Part shown: one piece after another, positions 32,749-45,333 of the stretch
Layout: the number at the start of each line of letters is the position of its first letter
Position numbering within the stretch: the stretch's first letter is position 1
Assembly: GCA_002104935.1 (NCBI GenBank)
Contig: MCGT01000023.1
Span: forward strand, 186,001-250,000
Direction: 5' to 3'
Source of the DNA: Hesseltinella vesiculosa
Taxonomy: Eukaryota; Mucoromycota; Mucoromycetes; Mucorales; Cunninghamellaceae
DNA length: 64,000 bases
Notes under the pieces: model-generated
The model's database searches: none
Told to the model about the DNA's origin: nothing
Seen by the model: only the letters and a program-made list of their open reading frames with translations
Translations under genes and position numbers: made by a program

Positions 32749-32909
32749 AACCGTGCCATACTGCGTAGTCGGCTCTTGTTGGATACCTCTGAATGTACCG
32801 ATGCAAGTCTGGCTAGCGCAGTGTCTCGTTTATTTTTTTTTTTTTTAGAAAAAAGGTGAGCCTCTTCATTCCATTTGATTCAGTTTGTGCTCACTCCGCT
32901 TTTTTTCTC
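32424..32909 (+). repeat. Right arm of long inverted repeat
   Basis: Partner of 27716-28197 in opposite orientation. It contains the last 108 codons of the Fanzor gene and 161 nt after its TGA. Beyond 32909 the two copies share nothing obvious, so this is probably the 3' end of the element. Confidence 0.85.
32749..32909 (+). ncRNA. Candidate omega/fRNA (guide RNA) region at Fanzor 3' end
   Basis: Non-coding 161 nt between the Fanzor stop codon and the inferred element end, conserved in the inverted copy at 27716-27872. In described Fanzor/TnpB systems the guide scaffold is transcribed from the 3' end of the nuclease gene and its flank up to the element boundary. No covariation or expression evidence is available here, so this is inference from position and conservation only. 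Confidence 0.35.
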
Positions 32910-34694
32910 GATTTAGAAATAAATGTGGTTTCCTTTCTTCATCCGCCCTTTGCTCTCGATAATTCTTTTTTTTTTACAGTACAAGCGCTACCATGTTTGG
33001 AAGCTTGTGAATTTATTTAGATCAAATCATAATAAGAGTCACCCGTTTAGTCAAAAAAAATGGAAGGGAGCAGCGGCAAAATGGCGAGTGTTTGAGGCGA
33101 TGGTCCATCTCTGCACAGATCCTGCGACAGAGAGCAATGCCCCACATCTCCACGAGTGTATATTTGCGTTTCTGTATCATGTTCCCAGCCTGTTCGTCCT
33201 TGTTTTGCACGGCTGATGCTAGGCGTTGAATTTTTGGCTGGGGACACCCGAACTTTGCTGATCCACTGGATGTTTTTGGCATCCTATGTTCCAGCCTATG
33301 TGGAAGAATTGATATTGATCCGCCCATTTCATCATGTTTTACAGCACGATTTTTTTTTCCAGAGGCAGCGAGGTACCAGTCGTCATGCCCGTAGAAAGCG
33401 ATGAGAGACTGGATCTCTATCAGTCCACCCAAATCAAGCAGCAAGGGCAGCCGATCTGCCTGACAAAAGCGAGGCGTCTATTTCTAGTTGCAATACGAAG
33501 CTGGATTTGCCAAGATGTTGGCAGGTGATTCTGGCTGACATCCTTTAGCCAATCAGAAGCGGCATCCATAGGTTGAGCTTTGTGTGGACGACGACGGCGG
33601 ACTTTCATCGAACCTCTCTTTTTTTTTTTGCCCACGCTTTTTGTCTGGTAGCTCTGGCGTGGCATTTGTGATGGAGACCTGTACACGATCATGATTGATC
33701 AACACATGCTGAAATAGTTCCGGGTTTTAGGATTTAGCTCATCCAGCACATGATGGGCTGTGGTTCCTGCGGCCGAGGATGGATTTTCCACAACTGCGTG
33801 CAAGGCACTGGCTGCGGCCGACTTGAGCGCAATCGCTGCGCCAAAAAATGCACTGATCTATTTATTTATGGCTGTTGTGTTCTATCATGCCGTGATAGTA
33901 AATCGATACTCTTGCGTAGGCTCCACATTTTAGAAAGGATCATCAAGCAGGTAGGATGAATGCGCGCAACTGGCAAAGGAAAAAAGAAAAGAAGCGTGAT
34001 GGAGAGATTGGCTCAGGGCCAAGACTTTGTGGCACATGAGGCAAAGACATGGTTAAGGTTGGGTCATTTGCAAATCTGCACGAACAACGGAAGGATCACA
34101 AACACAGGTCAGCTTCTGTTTTTTTTTCTTTGCCCAGGCGTGGGAGACGTCAGAGGATTGCTGCGGTAAAAGAGCGAGGACACTCGGCCGCGTTGGCTTT
34201 GGTGCCCTCGTTTGGTAGAATAAAAGAAGTGTTGCAAGAAGACAAAGCTGGTACAATGTTCAGGAGGTGCAAGGAGAAGGGGGGGCCGTGTACGGAAAAA
34301 AGGGGGGTTGAGTGATGTCATCCAGACGAGATCCAATTTTCAGTTTTTTTTTTTTTTTTTTAAAAAAAAAAAGGTCACGGGCAAGCCAATGATCCATTGA
34401 TGAAAATAGAATCCATAGGCCAAAATCATGATGGACGAAGCAAACGAAAGGCAAGACATTCATGCAAAAAAAAAAAGGGAGAGGGGCCGGTAACAATTGG
34501 AGGGGCCAAGTGCTTCTGGTCTAAATTTGATTGGCATGCAAGCAAAACTCTTATCCGATCAAAAATGGATCCAATCGGATGTCGCAGCCAAAATTAGTGA
34601 AAATGCAGCCAAAAAAAAAAAAGTTTTCGTTTTTTATTCTCTCCTTTCTCTTCTTCTCTGCATTCTTATACCTGTTACTCATTTTTTAGACAGC
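32910..34694. other. 1.8-kb intergenic region
   Basis: No recognised gene. Minus-strand frames at 33022-33444 and 33420-33692 together give peptides such as SWQIQLRIATRNRRL that look more protein-like than their surroundings, but I recognise no family and the frames are broken. Homopolymer tracts at 34343-34358 and 34361-34371. The last 70 bases are a T/C-rich leader for the next gene. Confidence 0.45.
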
Positions 34695-35111
34695 ATGCTG
34701 GTACATCATATCACAAAGACGTCTCTATTCAAGCCAGCCATGGCTTGCCGTTGTGCTTCCGTCATGGCCTCGACCTTTCCTTCAACCAGCTCCTGTGTGG
34801 AACAGCCTCCTGCATTGCCTTATATCGTGACTCCCAGTGCTGCTCCCTTGACGACACCTTCCAACAATGCCTTTCATCCTTCCTTTATACCCAAAAAAAC
34901 ACAACAGCGGCTGTCGATGGACGAATTACGAGAGGTGCTGGATTGCTCCAAGCAGCTGCTACAGCATTTGCAGCAGGTGGCCAGTCAGCCCAACGGCACT
35001 CCTTTTACTGCCATGGAACTACAAGAGCAAATCGAGCGACTCACCAAAGAGCAAATGAAATTGATGCAATCTCTTCAGGGAGGCAAGAAGCCTGCTGGTA
35101 GCGATGATTAA
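34695..35111 (+). CDS. Small protein of unknown function, C-terminal coiled coil
   Basis: Single-exon frame of 138 codons. The N-terminal half is Ser/Thr/Pro-rich. The C-terminal half is helical and Gln/Glu/Leu-rich (MDELREVLDCSKQLLQHLQQ and LQEQIERLTKEQMKLMQSL), probably a coiled coil, ending in KKPAGSDD. A pyrimidine-rich leader precedes it and an AATAAA (35179-35184) follows 68 bases after the stop, so it looks transcribed. Methionines at 34740 and 34764 are alternative starts. I do not recognise a family. A small dimerising or scaffold protein is a guess. Confidence 0.6.
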   Translation: MLVHHITKTSLFKPAMACRCASVMASTFPSTSSCVEQPPALPYIVTPSAAPLTTPSNNAFHPSFIPKKTQQRLSMDELREVLDCSKQLLQHLQQVASQPNGTPFTAMELQEQIERLTKEQMKLMQSLQGGKKPAGSDD

Positions 35112-36003
35112 AGAAAAATAGACCCCTTCTCATTTTGTTTAGACTTCATTTTCTGTGCATTTTCACCACCGCATTCAAAATAAAAAGCATATCGAAAAGA
35201 TGACAGATCCTCGTTTTTTTTTTTTTTTCAACACAATGAATGGTCTTCGGCATTTTTTCATGTCACCCGTCCGCTGTCAATTAAAAAAAAAAAAAATCAA
35301 ATGTATTTGGCCATGTTCCTGTTTCTTGAAAAAGGAAATCAAAGGCTCAGGTTTTGGTCACTAAAAAGGCAGGGCGGGGATGCGGCAGGCCTTTTTTTTG
35401 AAAGGTTCATGTGGTCCTCGTTTTTGATCGGTGGACAATGGTGGCCAGGTAATTAAAACACAAATGGATGGGATTGGTATGCTCTCGTTGGTGTTGCGGC
35501 TGTTGTTCTTTTGGAAGCTTTGCTCGTACACTTGATTGCGTTCGAAATGAAGGTATATTTTTAGAACAGGCGTGGTGAAGCCTAGAGTGGTCACCGAATC
35601 TCAACTCCGCAAAGACCAGTCCTTGAGGAAGGAGACGGCCGTGCCTCTTTTTTATTTTTTCTGCTGTTCAGGATCATCCTTCTTTTTACGCGGTATCTCA
35701 TGTATTCGTCATACCTCATGATGGTTCCCATCATTAAACTCTTTTTTGCCAAGGAAGACCGCAGGGGACTGCTACGCTTTTTTGCCAAGGTGGCATGGAA
35801 AGAAAGAACCAGGTGGAAGATGAGAACAAGCGCAACAGAATCCAATGTCCGACGTCCATTGGCTGCTCACGATTGGCCCGTCAATGTGACGACTCTCTAA
35901 CAGTTTTAAAAGAAAGCGTGTGCTTTTTCCTCCCTTTTTCTTTTTTTTTTCTCTTTTTTCATCATCTTTTTTTCTCTCTTTAGAAAAGCATTTAATTTAT
36001 ATA
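35112..36003. promoter_or_regulatory. Actin upstream region with ATTGG (inverted CCAAT) boxes
   Basis: No gene seen. Two ATTGG sequences occur close together near 35858-35876, i.e. CCAAT boxes in inverted orientation about 130-145 bases before the actin ATG. A long C/T-rich stretch (35925-35980) follows. CCAAT boxes bind HAP/NF-Y in fungi; that they act here is inference. Confidence 0.45.
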
Positions 36004-37589
<1,586 letters not shown>

Positions 37590-37785
37590 GCGAAAAAAAA
37601 AATCTCGCCTACCTCCCCCTCCCGTTTTTTTATCCTTGTGCCAAAAAATCCTATATCTTTTTTGTTCCCCCTCTTATTATTTTGTTTAGTTTCTATCCAC
37701 CCCACCCCCTTTTTTTTGTTGCCAAATGAAGAAAAAAAAATTTAGCCTCTCTTTGTAAAGTCGTTTATTTATGACAGGGGGGGAA

Positions 37786-38085
37786 TCAGAGTTTGGTCAA
37801 GAGGTCGAGAGCATTGTCAAGATCATTCTTTGTTTGTTCGTAGCGTTGTTGCTCCAGAGCAAGCTGCTGGTCTCGGGCCGCCTTTTCCATCTGTAAGCTG
37901 GCCTTGTCTTGTCGAGGCTTTTTCGTCTTGGTCAATGGCAGATCTTTCGTAAGCTGATCCAGCTGAGCTGTCAAATCCGCATTCTTGACCCGTTCTGATT
38001 TCGTAATGCGTCGTTTTTTTTGCTCATTGGCTTGTTGGTAAGGTTTGTCCTTGCCTTTGTTTGATGTTTTCCTCAGCTTGGCCAT
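37786..38085 (-). CDS. 99-aa lysine-rich protein, unknown
   Basis: Single exon. The start MAKLRKTSNKGKDKPYQQAN is at 38085. The first 35 residues are very basic and look like a nuclear or nucleolar targeting region. The rest is Gln/Leu/Lys-rich and helical (QDKASLQMEKAARDQQLALE). An AATAAA on the minus strand lies at 37764-37769, 17 bases after the stop, supporting a real transcript. It is divergent from Ash2 across only 110 bases that hold two long T-runs. It resembles small ribosome-biogenesis factors in composition only; I could not assign a family. Confidence 0.65.
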   Translation of the reverse strand: MAKLRKTSNKGKDKPYQQANEQKKRRITKSERVKNADLTAQLDQLTKDLPLTKTKKPRQDKASLQMEKAARDQQLALEQQRYEQTKNDLDNALDLLTKL

Positions 38086-38195
38086 GATCAAGAAATGGGA
38101 AGAGAAACGAAGACACCGACTTTTTTTTTTTTTTTTTTTCTCCTTCCACGTTTTCGTGTCTTTTTTTTTTTTTTTTTTTTTCTCTTTTTACTTCA

Positions 38196-40244
38196 ATGGC
38201 TGATATTATATGGGATGAGTCGCACACCATCAATTCGCAACATGTTTATTGCTATTGTCGAAAAGAAAGGAACCTAACAGATATCGCTTTGCAATGTAAA
38301 AGTAAGCGGAAAGATAACACGTTCTCTCCTTCGGCTCAACCTTGTTTTTTTTTTACTCGCCTAAAGGATGCAAAGACTGGTTCCATCGCCAATGCTTATC
38401 ACTGGAAAAAGCTCCTCAGATCTTGTTCACCATCAATTATACATTTATTTGCAAGACCTGCGATCCCGAAGGCAAGGAGTTCTACGAACGCCACACCGCC
38501 GGCTGGAAGGACATCTGCACCACGACCTTGGCCAATCTGATCCTCGAAGAAATCCAAATGTCCCTCGGACAACAGTACGATCCTTCGCTCTTTGACAGCA
38601 AAAACGCCCACCTCATGTCCCAGTGGCATCCCGAGCGCTTTCACTTTAACAAAAAGCGCATTGTCCCGTTTGTCGACAAAAACTGGGTCGAACTCTGTAC
38701 TGAACGCGTCCGCACCACCACCTGGTAACCGTCTAAAACGACTAGCCCATCGACTGACCTCCTCTCTCTAAAGGTGGGCTACTTTAGGAAGCTGCTTGTA
38801 CTCGGCCAAAGACTCCTTTGTCTGCAAAGACGAATATCAACGCTCGGCTGCCTCTGACTTTGCCCTGGCCGATGCCAATGTCTGGCACGTCCGGCCGATG
38901 CAGGTAAAACGAACCAACCCATCCATCCTAGCCTTCTCACTTTTCCCACAGTCTAGCGGCAAATCCATCTCCTCCACCACGGTAACAAAAGCAAAAGAAA
39001 AACGCAAATCCACCCTCGAAGAGCAGAAAGACAAATGGGTCGCCACCAACACACCATCACCAGGCGCTGCTTCGCCAACCTCCACCACCGCCACCGCCGA
39101 TATGTTTACCTCGTCTACTTCACACGTCGCCGACCACCCCGTCAACCGCTTCGGCTTCAAGTATATTGCCTGTGAAAAAACTCAGCTGTTCCCTCATCTG
39201 GCCTACCGTCAATCCGAAAACCCCCATGGCTGCCAGCTCAGTGTCACGGACAAGAGCTCCTATGTATCGGTCGCCAAGGATGGCCTGACTGTCACCACCG
39301 ACCGTGGCTTCCGAATGTGCCGCGCCAACATCAGCGTCAAGGAAGGCCGCTGGTATTGGGAAGCCACCATCCTCCGTGGCAATGACGACACCGGCGGCCA
39401 TGTCCGATTGGGATGGGCAAGACGTGAAGGTAGAGATCACATCCGCCGACAAGAGCCCAGCACTGACTGACGGCCCTTTTCCCCCACAGCCTGCCTGAAC
39501 GCTCCTGTAGGCTACGATGCTTATAGCTATGGCATCCGAGATAAAACCGGCGAGGCTGTCTTTTGCTCCCGTCTGAAAGACTTTGGCGAGTCCTTCAGCA
39601 CAGGCGACGTCATCGGCCTGGGCATCTCATTACCTCCACGCACCAGCTACAACCAGCACCAGCTCACCAGCGCGTCTCGCCGCCGCATCCCTATCATTTA
39701 CAAGGATTCGCTCTGGTTCGAAGAAAAGGACTACCGCCAAAGCAAAGAAATGGAATCCCTGGCCGATCGCTACCGCAAGCCCGACAAGGACCTGTATCAG
39801 CCCAAAATCATCCCTGGCTCTTCCATCTCTATCTACAAAAATGGCCATTTCATTGGCGATCTGTTCCATGACCTGACCGATTTTGATGACTTTGGCAGCC
39901 TGGAAGAGACCGCCAATGCACAGCAAAAGAAAAAGCGAAGAAAAAAGGACGCCAGCGCCACCAACCATGAACGAGAAGACGAGTTTGACAACAACTCCCG
40001 ACCACAGCAATGGAACGAATACCCTCCCCTGTTGGATGACGGCACTCTGGGCTATTACCCAGCCATCAGTGTCTTCAAAGGCGCCATGGTGACCTGCAAC
40101 TTTGGCCCCGATTTTAAATTCCCCCCGCTCGCTGAGTATAAGCCGATGGCCGACCGGTACCAAGAATACATGGTAGAAGAATGCATGTGGGACCTCGTCG
40201 ATGAAGTCTCCCGGAGCTTCAAGCGTCAAACCGATTTGAAATAA
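38196..40244 (+). CDS. ASH2: Ash2/Bre2-type COMPASS subunit (PHD + SPRY)
   Basis: Predicted 608-aa component of the COMPASS/SET1 histone H3K4 methyltransferase complex. Exons 38196-38301, 38367-38724, 38774-38903, 38952-39429, 39490-40244. The N-terminal zinc finger is visible after splicing: CYC...LQC, then KRCKDWFHRQC and CKTC. A winged-helix-like segment follows (WKDICTTTLANLILEEIQ to TTTWWATLGSCLY). The SPRY domain starts near RCRANIS-like RMCRANISVKEGRWYWEA and continues through HVRLGWARREACLNAPVGYD and GIRDKTGEAVFCSRLKDFG, with a Lys-rich acidic insert (residues about 500-530) inside it, and closes with GYYPAISVFKGAMVTCNFGP. The complete PHD plus SPRY arrangement is closer to animal ASH2L than to yeast Bre2. 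The 48-nt intron at 38904 is in frame and stop-free. Confidence 0.95.
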
Positions 40245-40453
40245 ACAGTGCAGGAATGTCAAACTTGGTGGCGAGGGCGTCAACAGTGAAAAAAAGTCAA
40301 CATGATTCACAGTGACAAGCCACAGGCTGCCTCGCTTCAAAAAACTGCGGGGTGACTGATTTTTTTTTTTTAAAATTCAAGATTATCTGCCATTTTTTTT
40401 ATCTCTTTTTTTTCTTCCCTACTTTTTTTTTTAATTGAACCTCTTTGACTATC

Positions 40454-42292
40454 ATGTCTGACGCTGCTGCTGCCAACGATAAGAACCTCCACAAGGACCC
40501 CGTGACTGGCGAAATGATCTCCAAGTCGTAAGTGCTTGTTTCTCAATAAAGAGCGCGTTTCCTGATCCACCTTCCCCCCCTTTTATTAGCGAACTCAAGC
40601 GCCGTACAAAGAACCGTGAAAAGGAAGCTGCCAAGGCTGCCAAGGCTGCTGCTGCTCCTCCTGCTGCTGCTTCTGACAAGAAGAACGATGAAGATGCCGA
40701 AGATGAATTGAACCCCAATGTAACTCATTTATTAGAAAACACTGTTGAACATCGCCTCACCCCCCTTTTTTTTTTAGCAATACTTTGAACTTCGCAGCAA
40801 GACCATCCGTAACTTGCGTGAAACCAAGGCTCCCAACCCCTATCCCCACAAGTTCCACGTCAACTCAAGCTTGCCCGAATTCATCGCCAAGTATGGTGCG
40901 TTGGAAGCCTCGCAAACGTCAGACGAGCTTGTCCACGTGGCCGGCCGTATCCATAACAAGCGTGCCTCCGGTGCCAAGCTCCGTTTCTATGACTTGCACG
41001 GTGAAGGTGTCAAGATCCAAATCATGGCCTCGGCTGCCGACCACGAAGGCGACGACTACAGCGAAGTGCACGATTTGTTGCGTCGCGGTGACATCGTCGG
41101 TGTCATCGGTCGACCCGGCAAGACCAAGCGTGGCGAACTGTCGATTTTCCCCAAGCAAATCCAACTATTGACGCCCTGTCTGCGCATGTTGCCCAAGGCC
41201 CATTACGGCTTCAAGGACCAAGAATTGCGTTACCGCCAACGCTACCTGGATCTGATCATGAACGGTGCTGTCCGCGACAAGTTCACCACCCGCTCCAAGA
41301 TCATTTCCTACGTGCGCTCCTTCCTGGAAAACAACTATGGCTTCTTGGAAGTCGAAACCCCCATGATGAACATGATTGCCGGTGGCGCCACGGCCAAGCC
41401 TTTCGTCACCCACCACAACGACCTCAAGCTGGATATGTTCATGCGTGTGGCTCCTGAGTTGTACCTCAAGATGTTGACCGTCGGTGGTCTCGACCGTGTG
41501 TACGAAATCGGCCGTCAATTCCGTAACGAAGGCATCGACATGACCCACAACCCCGAATTCACCACCTGTGAATTCTACATGGCCTACGCCGACATGTACG
41601 ATCTGATGGATATTACCGAAAAGATGATCTCCGGCATGGTCTACTCCCTCTTTGGCAAGTACAAGATCCAATACCACCCTGAAGGCCCCGACCGCCCTGC
41701 CCTCGACATCGACTTCACCCCTCCCTTCAAGCGCCTGGACATGATCACCACCTTGGAAGAAAAGCTCAACGTCAAGTTCCCTGCCGGTGACCAACTGCAC
41801 TCTGCCGAAACCAACAAGTTCTTGAACGACTTGCTGATCAAGAACAACGTTGACTGCTCCGCCCCTCGCACCAACGCCCGCATGCTCGACAAGCTCGTCG
41901 GCGAATACATCGAAGTCGACTGTATCAGCCCCGCCTTCATCACCGGCCACCCCATGATGATGTCACCCCTGTCCAAGGTCCATCGCGACCGCCCTGGCTT
42001 GTGTGAACGTTTCGAATTGTTCGTCGCCACCAAGGAAGTCTGCAATGCCTACACCGAATTGAACGATCCCTTTGACCAACGTGAACGCTTTGCTCAGCAA
42101 GCTGCCGATAAGGATGCTGGCGACGATGAAGCTCAGATGATCGACGAAAACTTCTGTGTTGCTCTCGAATACGGTTTGCCTCCTACCGGTGGTTGGGGCA
42201 TGGGTATCGATCGTATGGCCATGTTCTTGACCGACTCCAACAACATCAAGGAAGTCTTGCTCTTCCCTGCCATGAAGCCTGTCGAAGAATAG
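40454..42292 (+). CDS. KRS1: Lysyl-tRNA synthetase, class II, cytosolic
   Basis: Predicted 572-aa enzyme that charges tRNA-Lys. Exons 40454-40527, 40590-40719, 40778-42292. A Lys/Ala-rich N-terminal extension ([20 protein letters not shown]) typical of eukaryotic cytosolic LysRS is followed by the OB-fold anticodon-binding domain ([20 protein letters not shown]). The class II catalytic core has motif 1 ([10 protein letters not shown]), motif 2 ([15 protein letters not shown]) and motif 3 ([15 protein letters not shown]). All key residues are present. Codon bias is similar to actin, suggesting high expression. The ATG is 209 bases after the Ash2 stop codon. No mitochondrial presequence is visible in this form. 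Confidence 0.98.
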
Positions 42293-42822
42293 ATCCCCTC
42301 CTCTCCCTTTTCTTTCACTCTTCAAAAGCCATCTTTCCCGTCCTGCTCTCCTTTCGTTCCCCAAACAAAACCAGAAATCAATACATAAAAAAAAAAAGGA
42401 ATCAAACAGAATGCCAAAGGATGTCATTTTGGAAAAAAAAAATGCTACACTGCACGTTGGAGAGACCGGATGGATATGAAATTTTACCAGAGTGCCTTCG
42501 CTGTCACCCCCCAGCTAATCCAAAAAAATAATGGCATCGTCGTGTCGGACGTTTTTATATTTCCTGTAATGTTTATCTCTTCAATGCTTGATGCTGCACA
42601 GCACTTTTGGTTTGGAGCGAGATTATTGTATGGGTGCCATCTACTATGAATCACAATGATGCTGATAATCATGCCATCCTGTTGATCAAGATCATGAGCT
42701 GTGAAAGTTTCCCTTTCAACAGGTCGTCGATTCATTCTCCGATTCCCATCGAATCCCCCCCCCACAGCACCGTCCTTTTTCAAGCAGCCGAAGGAAGGCT
42801 GTTTATTTTCAAAAGATGAATC
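42293..42822. other. Intergenic region between convergent KRS1 and USP genes
   Basis: Holds the 3' flanks of both genes. TTTATT at 42802-42807 (AATAAA on the minus strand) serves the stress-protein gene. No additional gene recognised; frames are short. Confidence 0.5.
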
Positions 42823-43583
42823 CTAAGCGTGCTCGTGTTCTTCACAGGGTTTTGCAATGATGACAGTGCAAGGGCAGTGGTGAGCCAAGTGGTCGCTAAC
42901 GCTACCAAGCAGTGCTCTATGAGGAAGAAGAAGCGGAGGGGAAAAGACCCAGGATGAGTACTGTCGCCTTTCACTGGCTATTTCTTGTAGGCCTACCGTT
43001 TGAGGACACCATAATTTCGTGAACCAACAATGACGGCGTCCGCCTTGATTTCTTTAATTTTACGCACCAATTCAGACTTGGGATCACCCACCATGGAAAT
43101 GGCCTTGCAAGCAACCTAGGGAACTCTGTGAGGATCGCTTTTCTTCCCTGTGTCAACATGCAGGAAGCGCTACCTTTTTCCGGACCAGGATGGAAGCGTA
43201 ATGCTTGAGCAATCGATGGCTTTCATCACGCCGTTCTTCGCTCATTTCATCCAAATAGCCTGCCGCATTCATGTAAGGAGCAATCGGAATATCCAATTGT
43301 CGCACGTGCAGTAAAGTGATCTGGCATGGGCAATAAAAGGTCTGATGAGCACATCCCATGCAAACCAAAATCCTTTTCTCTTTACCATATCTGTTGCAGG
43401 CTGGATAAATTGGTCAAGAGCCCATTCAAAGGCAACCTTGCCCGAGCTTTCATCCAAGCAAATGCACACGACACGCTTCACTTGGTCACTGTGTTCTGGA
43501 TGCGGGGTGGAGCTATGCACTTCAAGGTCACTGCCAAGGGTAGATGACTCCGTGGGAGAGCAATCAGCTATCGATGTTGACAT
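42823..43583 (-). CDS. Universal stress protein (UspA-like) domain protein
   Basis: Predicted 185-aa protein. Exons in transcript order 43583-43386, 43320-43174, 43115-42997, 42916-42823. The USP fold is recognisable: VKRVVCICLDESSGKVAFEW (first strand and helix), ITLLHVRQLDIP, then the nucleotide-binding end VIVGSRNYGVLKRALLGSVS followed by HHCPCTVIIAKP. This matches the ATP-binding G-x2-G-x9-G-S/T pattern in most positions: VGSRNYG-x-LKRALLGS has Gly, then a Tyr-Gly, then Gly-Ser. The N-terminus adds about 35 Ser/Thr-rich residues. Roles in stress survival are family knowledge. Divergent from the dioxygenase gene across 414 bases. Confidence 0.9.
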
Positions 43584-43997
43584 TTTCTTAATTGTTGAAG
43601 AGAAAGAGGGAGCTTTCCATTTTTTATTCTCACACTTTTTTTCTTTGAAACCACCGGGAAAAAATAAATCACGCCACCACCCGCTTTCCTGCATGAATGA
43701 CTTGGCGCTGCGCCTATGCCAGGTTCTCAGCCCTGGTCTCCTTGGTGGCTTTGTCTTTGCACTACTATCAACAAGAGTTTAATATAAAATGAAATGCACC
43801 TTCTGCCTGGATGCGGCCATGGTTTATTCTTTGCAGTGGCAGTGGTCAATCAATAGATTGCAGTAGGAGCGGTGAAACTCCGAAGGATTGCTGGCTATCT
43901 TCAGGATAGGGTGGTTTCACTGAAGATTCCAGTTTTACTTTTTTTATTTATTTATTTATTTTTTTTTTTTGCATCGCAGTGCGCCTCGAACTGACCC

Positions 43998-45050
43998 ATG
44001 ACGGACACATCCCTTGAAGCCCAAATTCTGAAGGCTGCTGCCAAGTCTGGTGCTGATGATCTACCTGATTTTCCTGATGACCAAAGCGATCTGCCCTCCG
44101 ATTACGAATACGTTCCCAATGACGACGACGACGAAGAAATCATCGAAGACATCACGGAATCGGATCTGCTCAAATATCTCGATCAACAACGCGATCCATT
44201 GCAAGTGGTCCAACGATTGTTCTACCATGAAATCAACACCCTCTCAGCGCAAAAACACGAACACGATTGGAAACTCAAATGCATACCTAACCGCTGCATG
44301 GAGGAGCTGTATGGCCAAGGTTGGACACAAATGGACTACCTGCTCGATTTGGATACACTCAAAGGTAATCAACCGCCCAGAAAAAAAAATTTAGTGCCGT
44401 TCTGATCCTTTCTATGGAACCCATGGATCTAGGTGCTAATCAAGAAGCTGTGCACATGCTCAAGGAAGGCAAGTTTGTGCCGGCTGGTCGAGTCAAGGAC
44501 GTAGAGGATGATCCTTTCCGTGATAACAATGCGCGTGACGATGCAATTATTTGGTAAATCGCTGGAAAGTGAGAGTGTGAATCAGACCGTAGCTCACTAT
44601 TTTTTTTTTTTATGTAGGATGGACCCGGCGGCAAATGACAACCCTCCTTTTTTTCAAAAAGTGCTCGATTTTTACAGTGGACCATTGCATGACGATTTAT
44701 CCTCGATGATCCGACTGAACGGCAAGACAGAATACCAACTGGCCTATTATCACCCCAATAACGCAAGGTACGAGCGCCATCGCGACGCCTTGCCTACAGA
44801 CGATCCCGAAGACACCAACCAGCGCCGCGTCACTGCCATCCTCTACTTGAATGCCAACTGGACAAACGGCGACGGTGGTGAATTGAAGATCCATGGTCAC
44901 GAAAATGCCGACACCGGACTGGAAGACAGCGCCGATCGGTACGTCCACCCACTGCTAGGTCGTATGGTCATCTTTATGAGCGGCGTCACCGACCACGAGG
45001 TGTGTCCTGCCAAGAAGGAACGCTTTGCCTTGACTGCCTGGATGCGGTAG
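43998..45050 (+). CDS. 2-oxoglutarate/Fe(II) dioxygenase, prolyl-4-hydroxylase-like
   Basis: Predicted 306-aa protein. Exons 43998-44364, 44433-44553, 44618-45050. The N-terminal 60 residues are acidic. The catalytic double-stranded beta-helix lies in the last 150 residues: QLAYYHPNNARYERHRDALP carries the HxD iron ligands (H-R-D), LYLNANWTNGDGGELKIH is the usual core, TDHEVCPA carries the distal His, and ERFALTAWMR carries the Arg that binds 2-oxoglutarate. The layout resembles EGLN/PHD-type oxygen-sensing hydroxylases more than collagen hydroxylases. No signal peptide, so cytosolic or nuclear. The substrate is unknown. AATAAA at 45144-45149. Confidence 0.9.
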
Positions 45051-45143
45051 CTGGTAGACATGAGTGAAGACGACAGGAGAAATAGAAATAGCCCACACAT
45101 ACAAGGCACATCTGCCTAACGCGCGATTTCCCATTCTCACAAT

Positions 45144-45149
45144 AATAAA
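45144..45149 (+). terminator. poly(A) signal AATAAA of the dioxygenase gene
   Basis: AATAAA 94 bases after the dioxygenase stop codon and 185 bases before the next start. Confidence 0.5.
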
Positions 45150-45333
45150 AAAGGATACTTGTCATTGAAGAAGGGGCTGGGCGAGCGCCACAAATGTAAC
45201 CAAAGTTATAAATAGCTGCGGCAGGCTGCGTAAAAAAAAAAAAAAAAAAGAAGAGGGGCCTTGGATTGCTTTCCCTTTTCTTTTTCTCCAATCACCCACG
45301 GAAGCAATAAAAAAAAAAAGGTCGAGAAAATAG

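Larger units (their letters stand above)
27716..32909. mobile_element. Fanzor (OMEGA) element cluster: one near-complete and two broken copies
   Basis: A 5.2-kb block containing three related pieces. (1) An inverted C-terminal fragment (27716-28350, minus). (2) A decayed N-terminal fragment (28500-29060, plus). (3) A near-complete Fanzor gene with its 3' flank (29130-32909, plus). The outer ends (27716 and 32909) are defined by where homology between the inverted copies stops, just inside a GAGAAAAAAAGC sequence read inward from 27716 on + and from 32909 on the minus strand. No transposase gene was found, which is common for Fanzor elements that are mobilised in trans or carried by other transposons. 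I could not define short terminal inverted repeats or a target-site duplication. Confidence 0.75.

Noticed and set aside
27716..32909. CRISPR array or transposase companion for the Fanzor
   Set aside because: No regularly spaced direct repeats, and no DDE, tyrosine or HUH transposase motif in the cluster or its flanks.
33022..33692. Minus-strand frames with protein-like segments near 33.4 kb
   Set aside because: Frames are broken, no family was recognised, and no splice model joins them convincingly; possibly an old decayed gene.
41165..41950. 261-codon frame antisense to lysyl-tRNA synthetase
   Set aside because: Shadow of a strongly codon-biased gene, with no motif.
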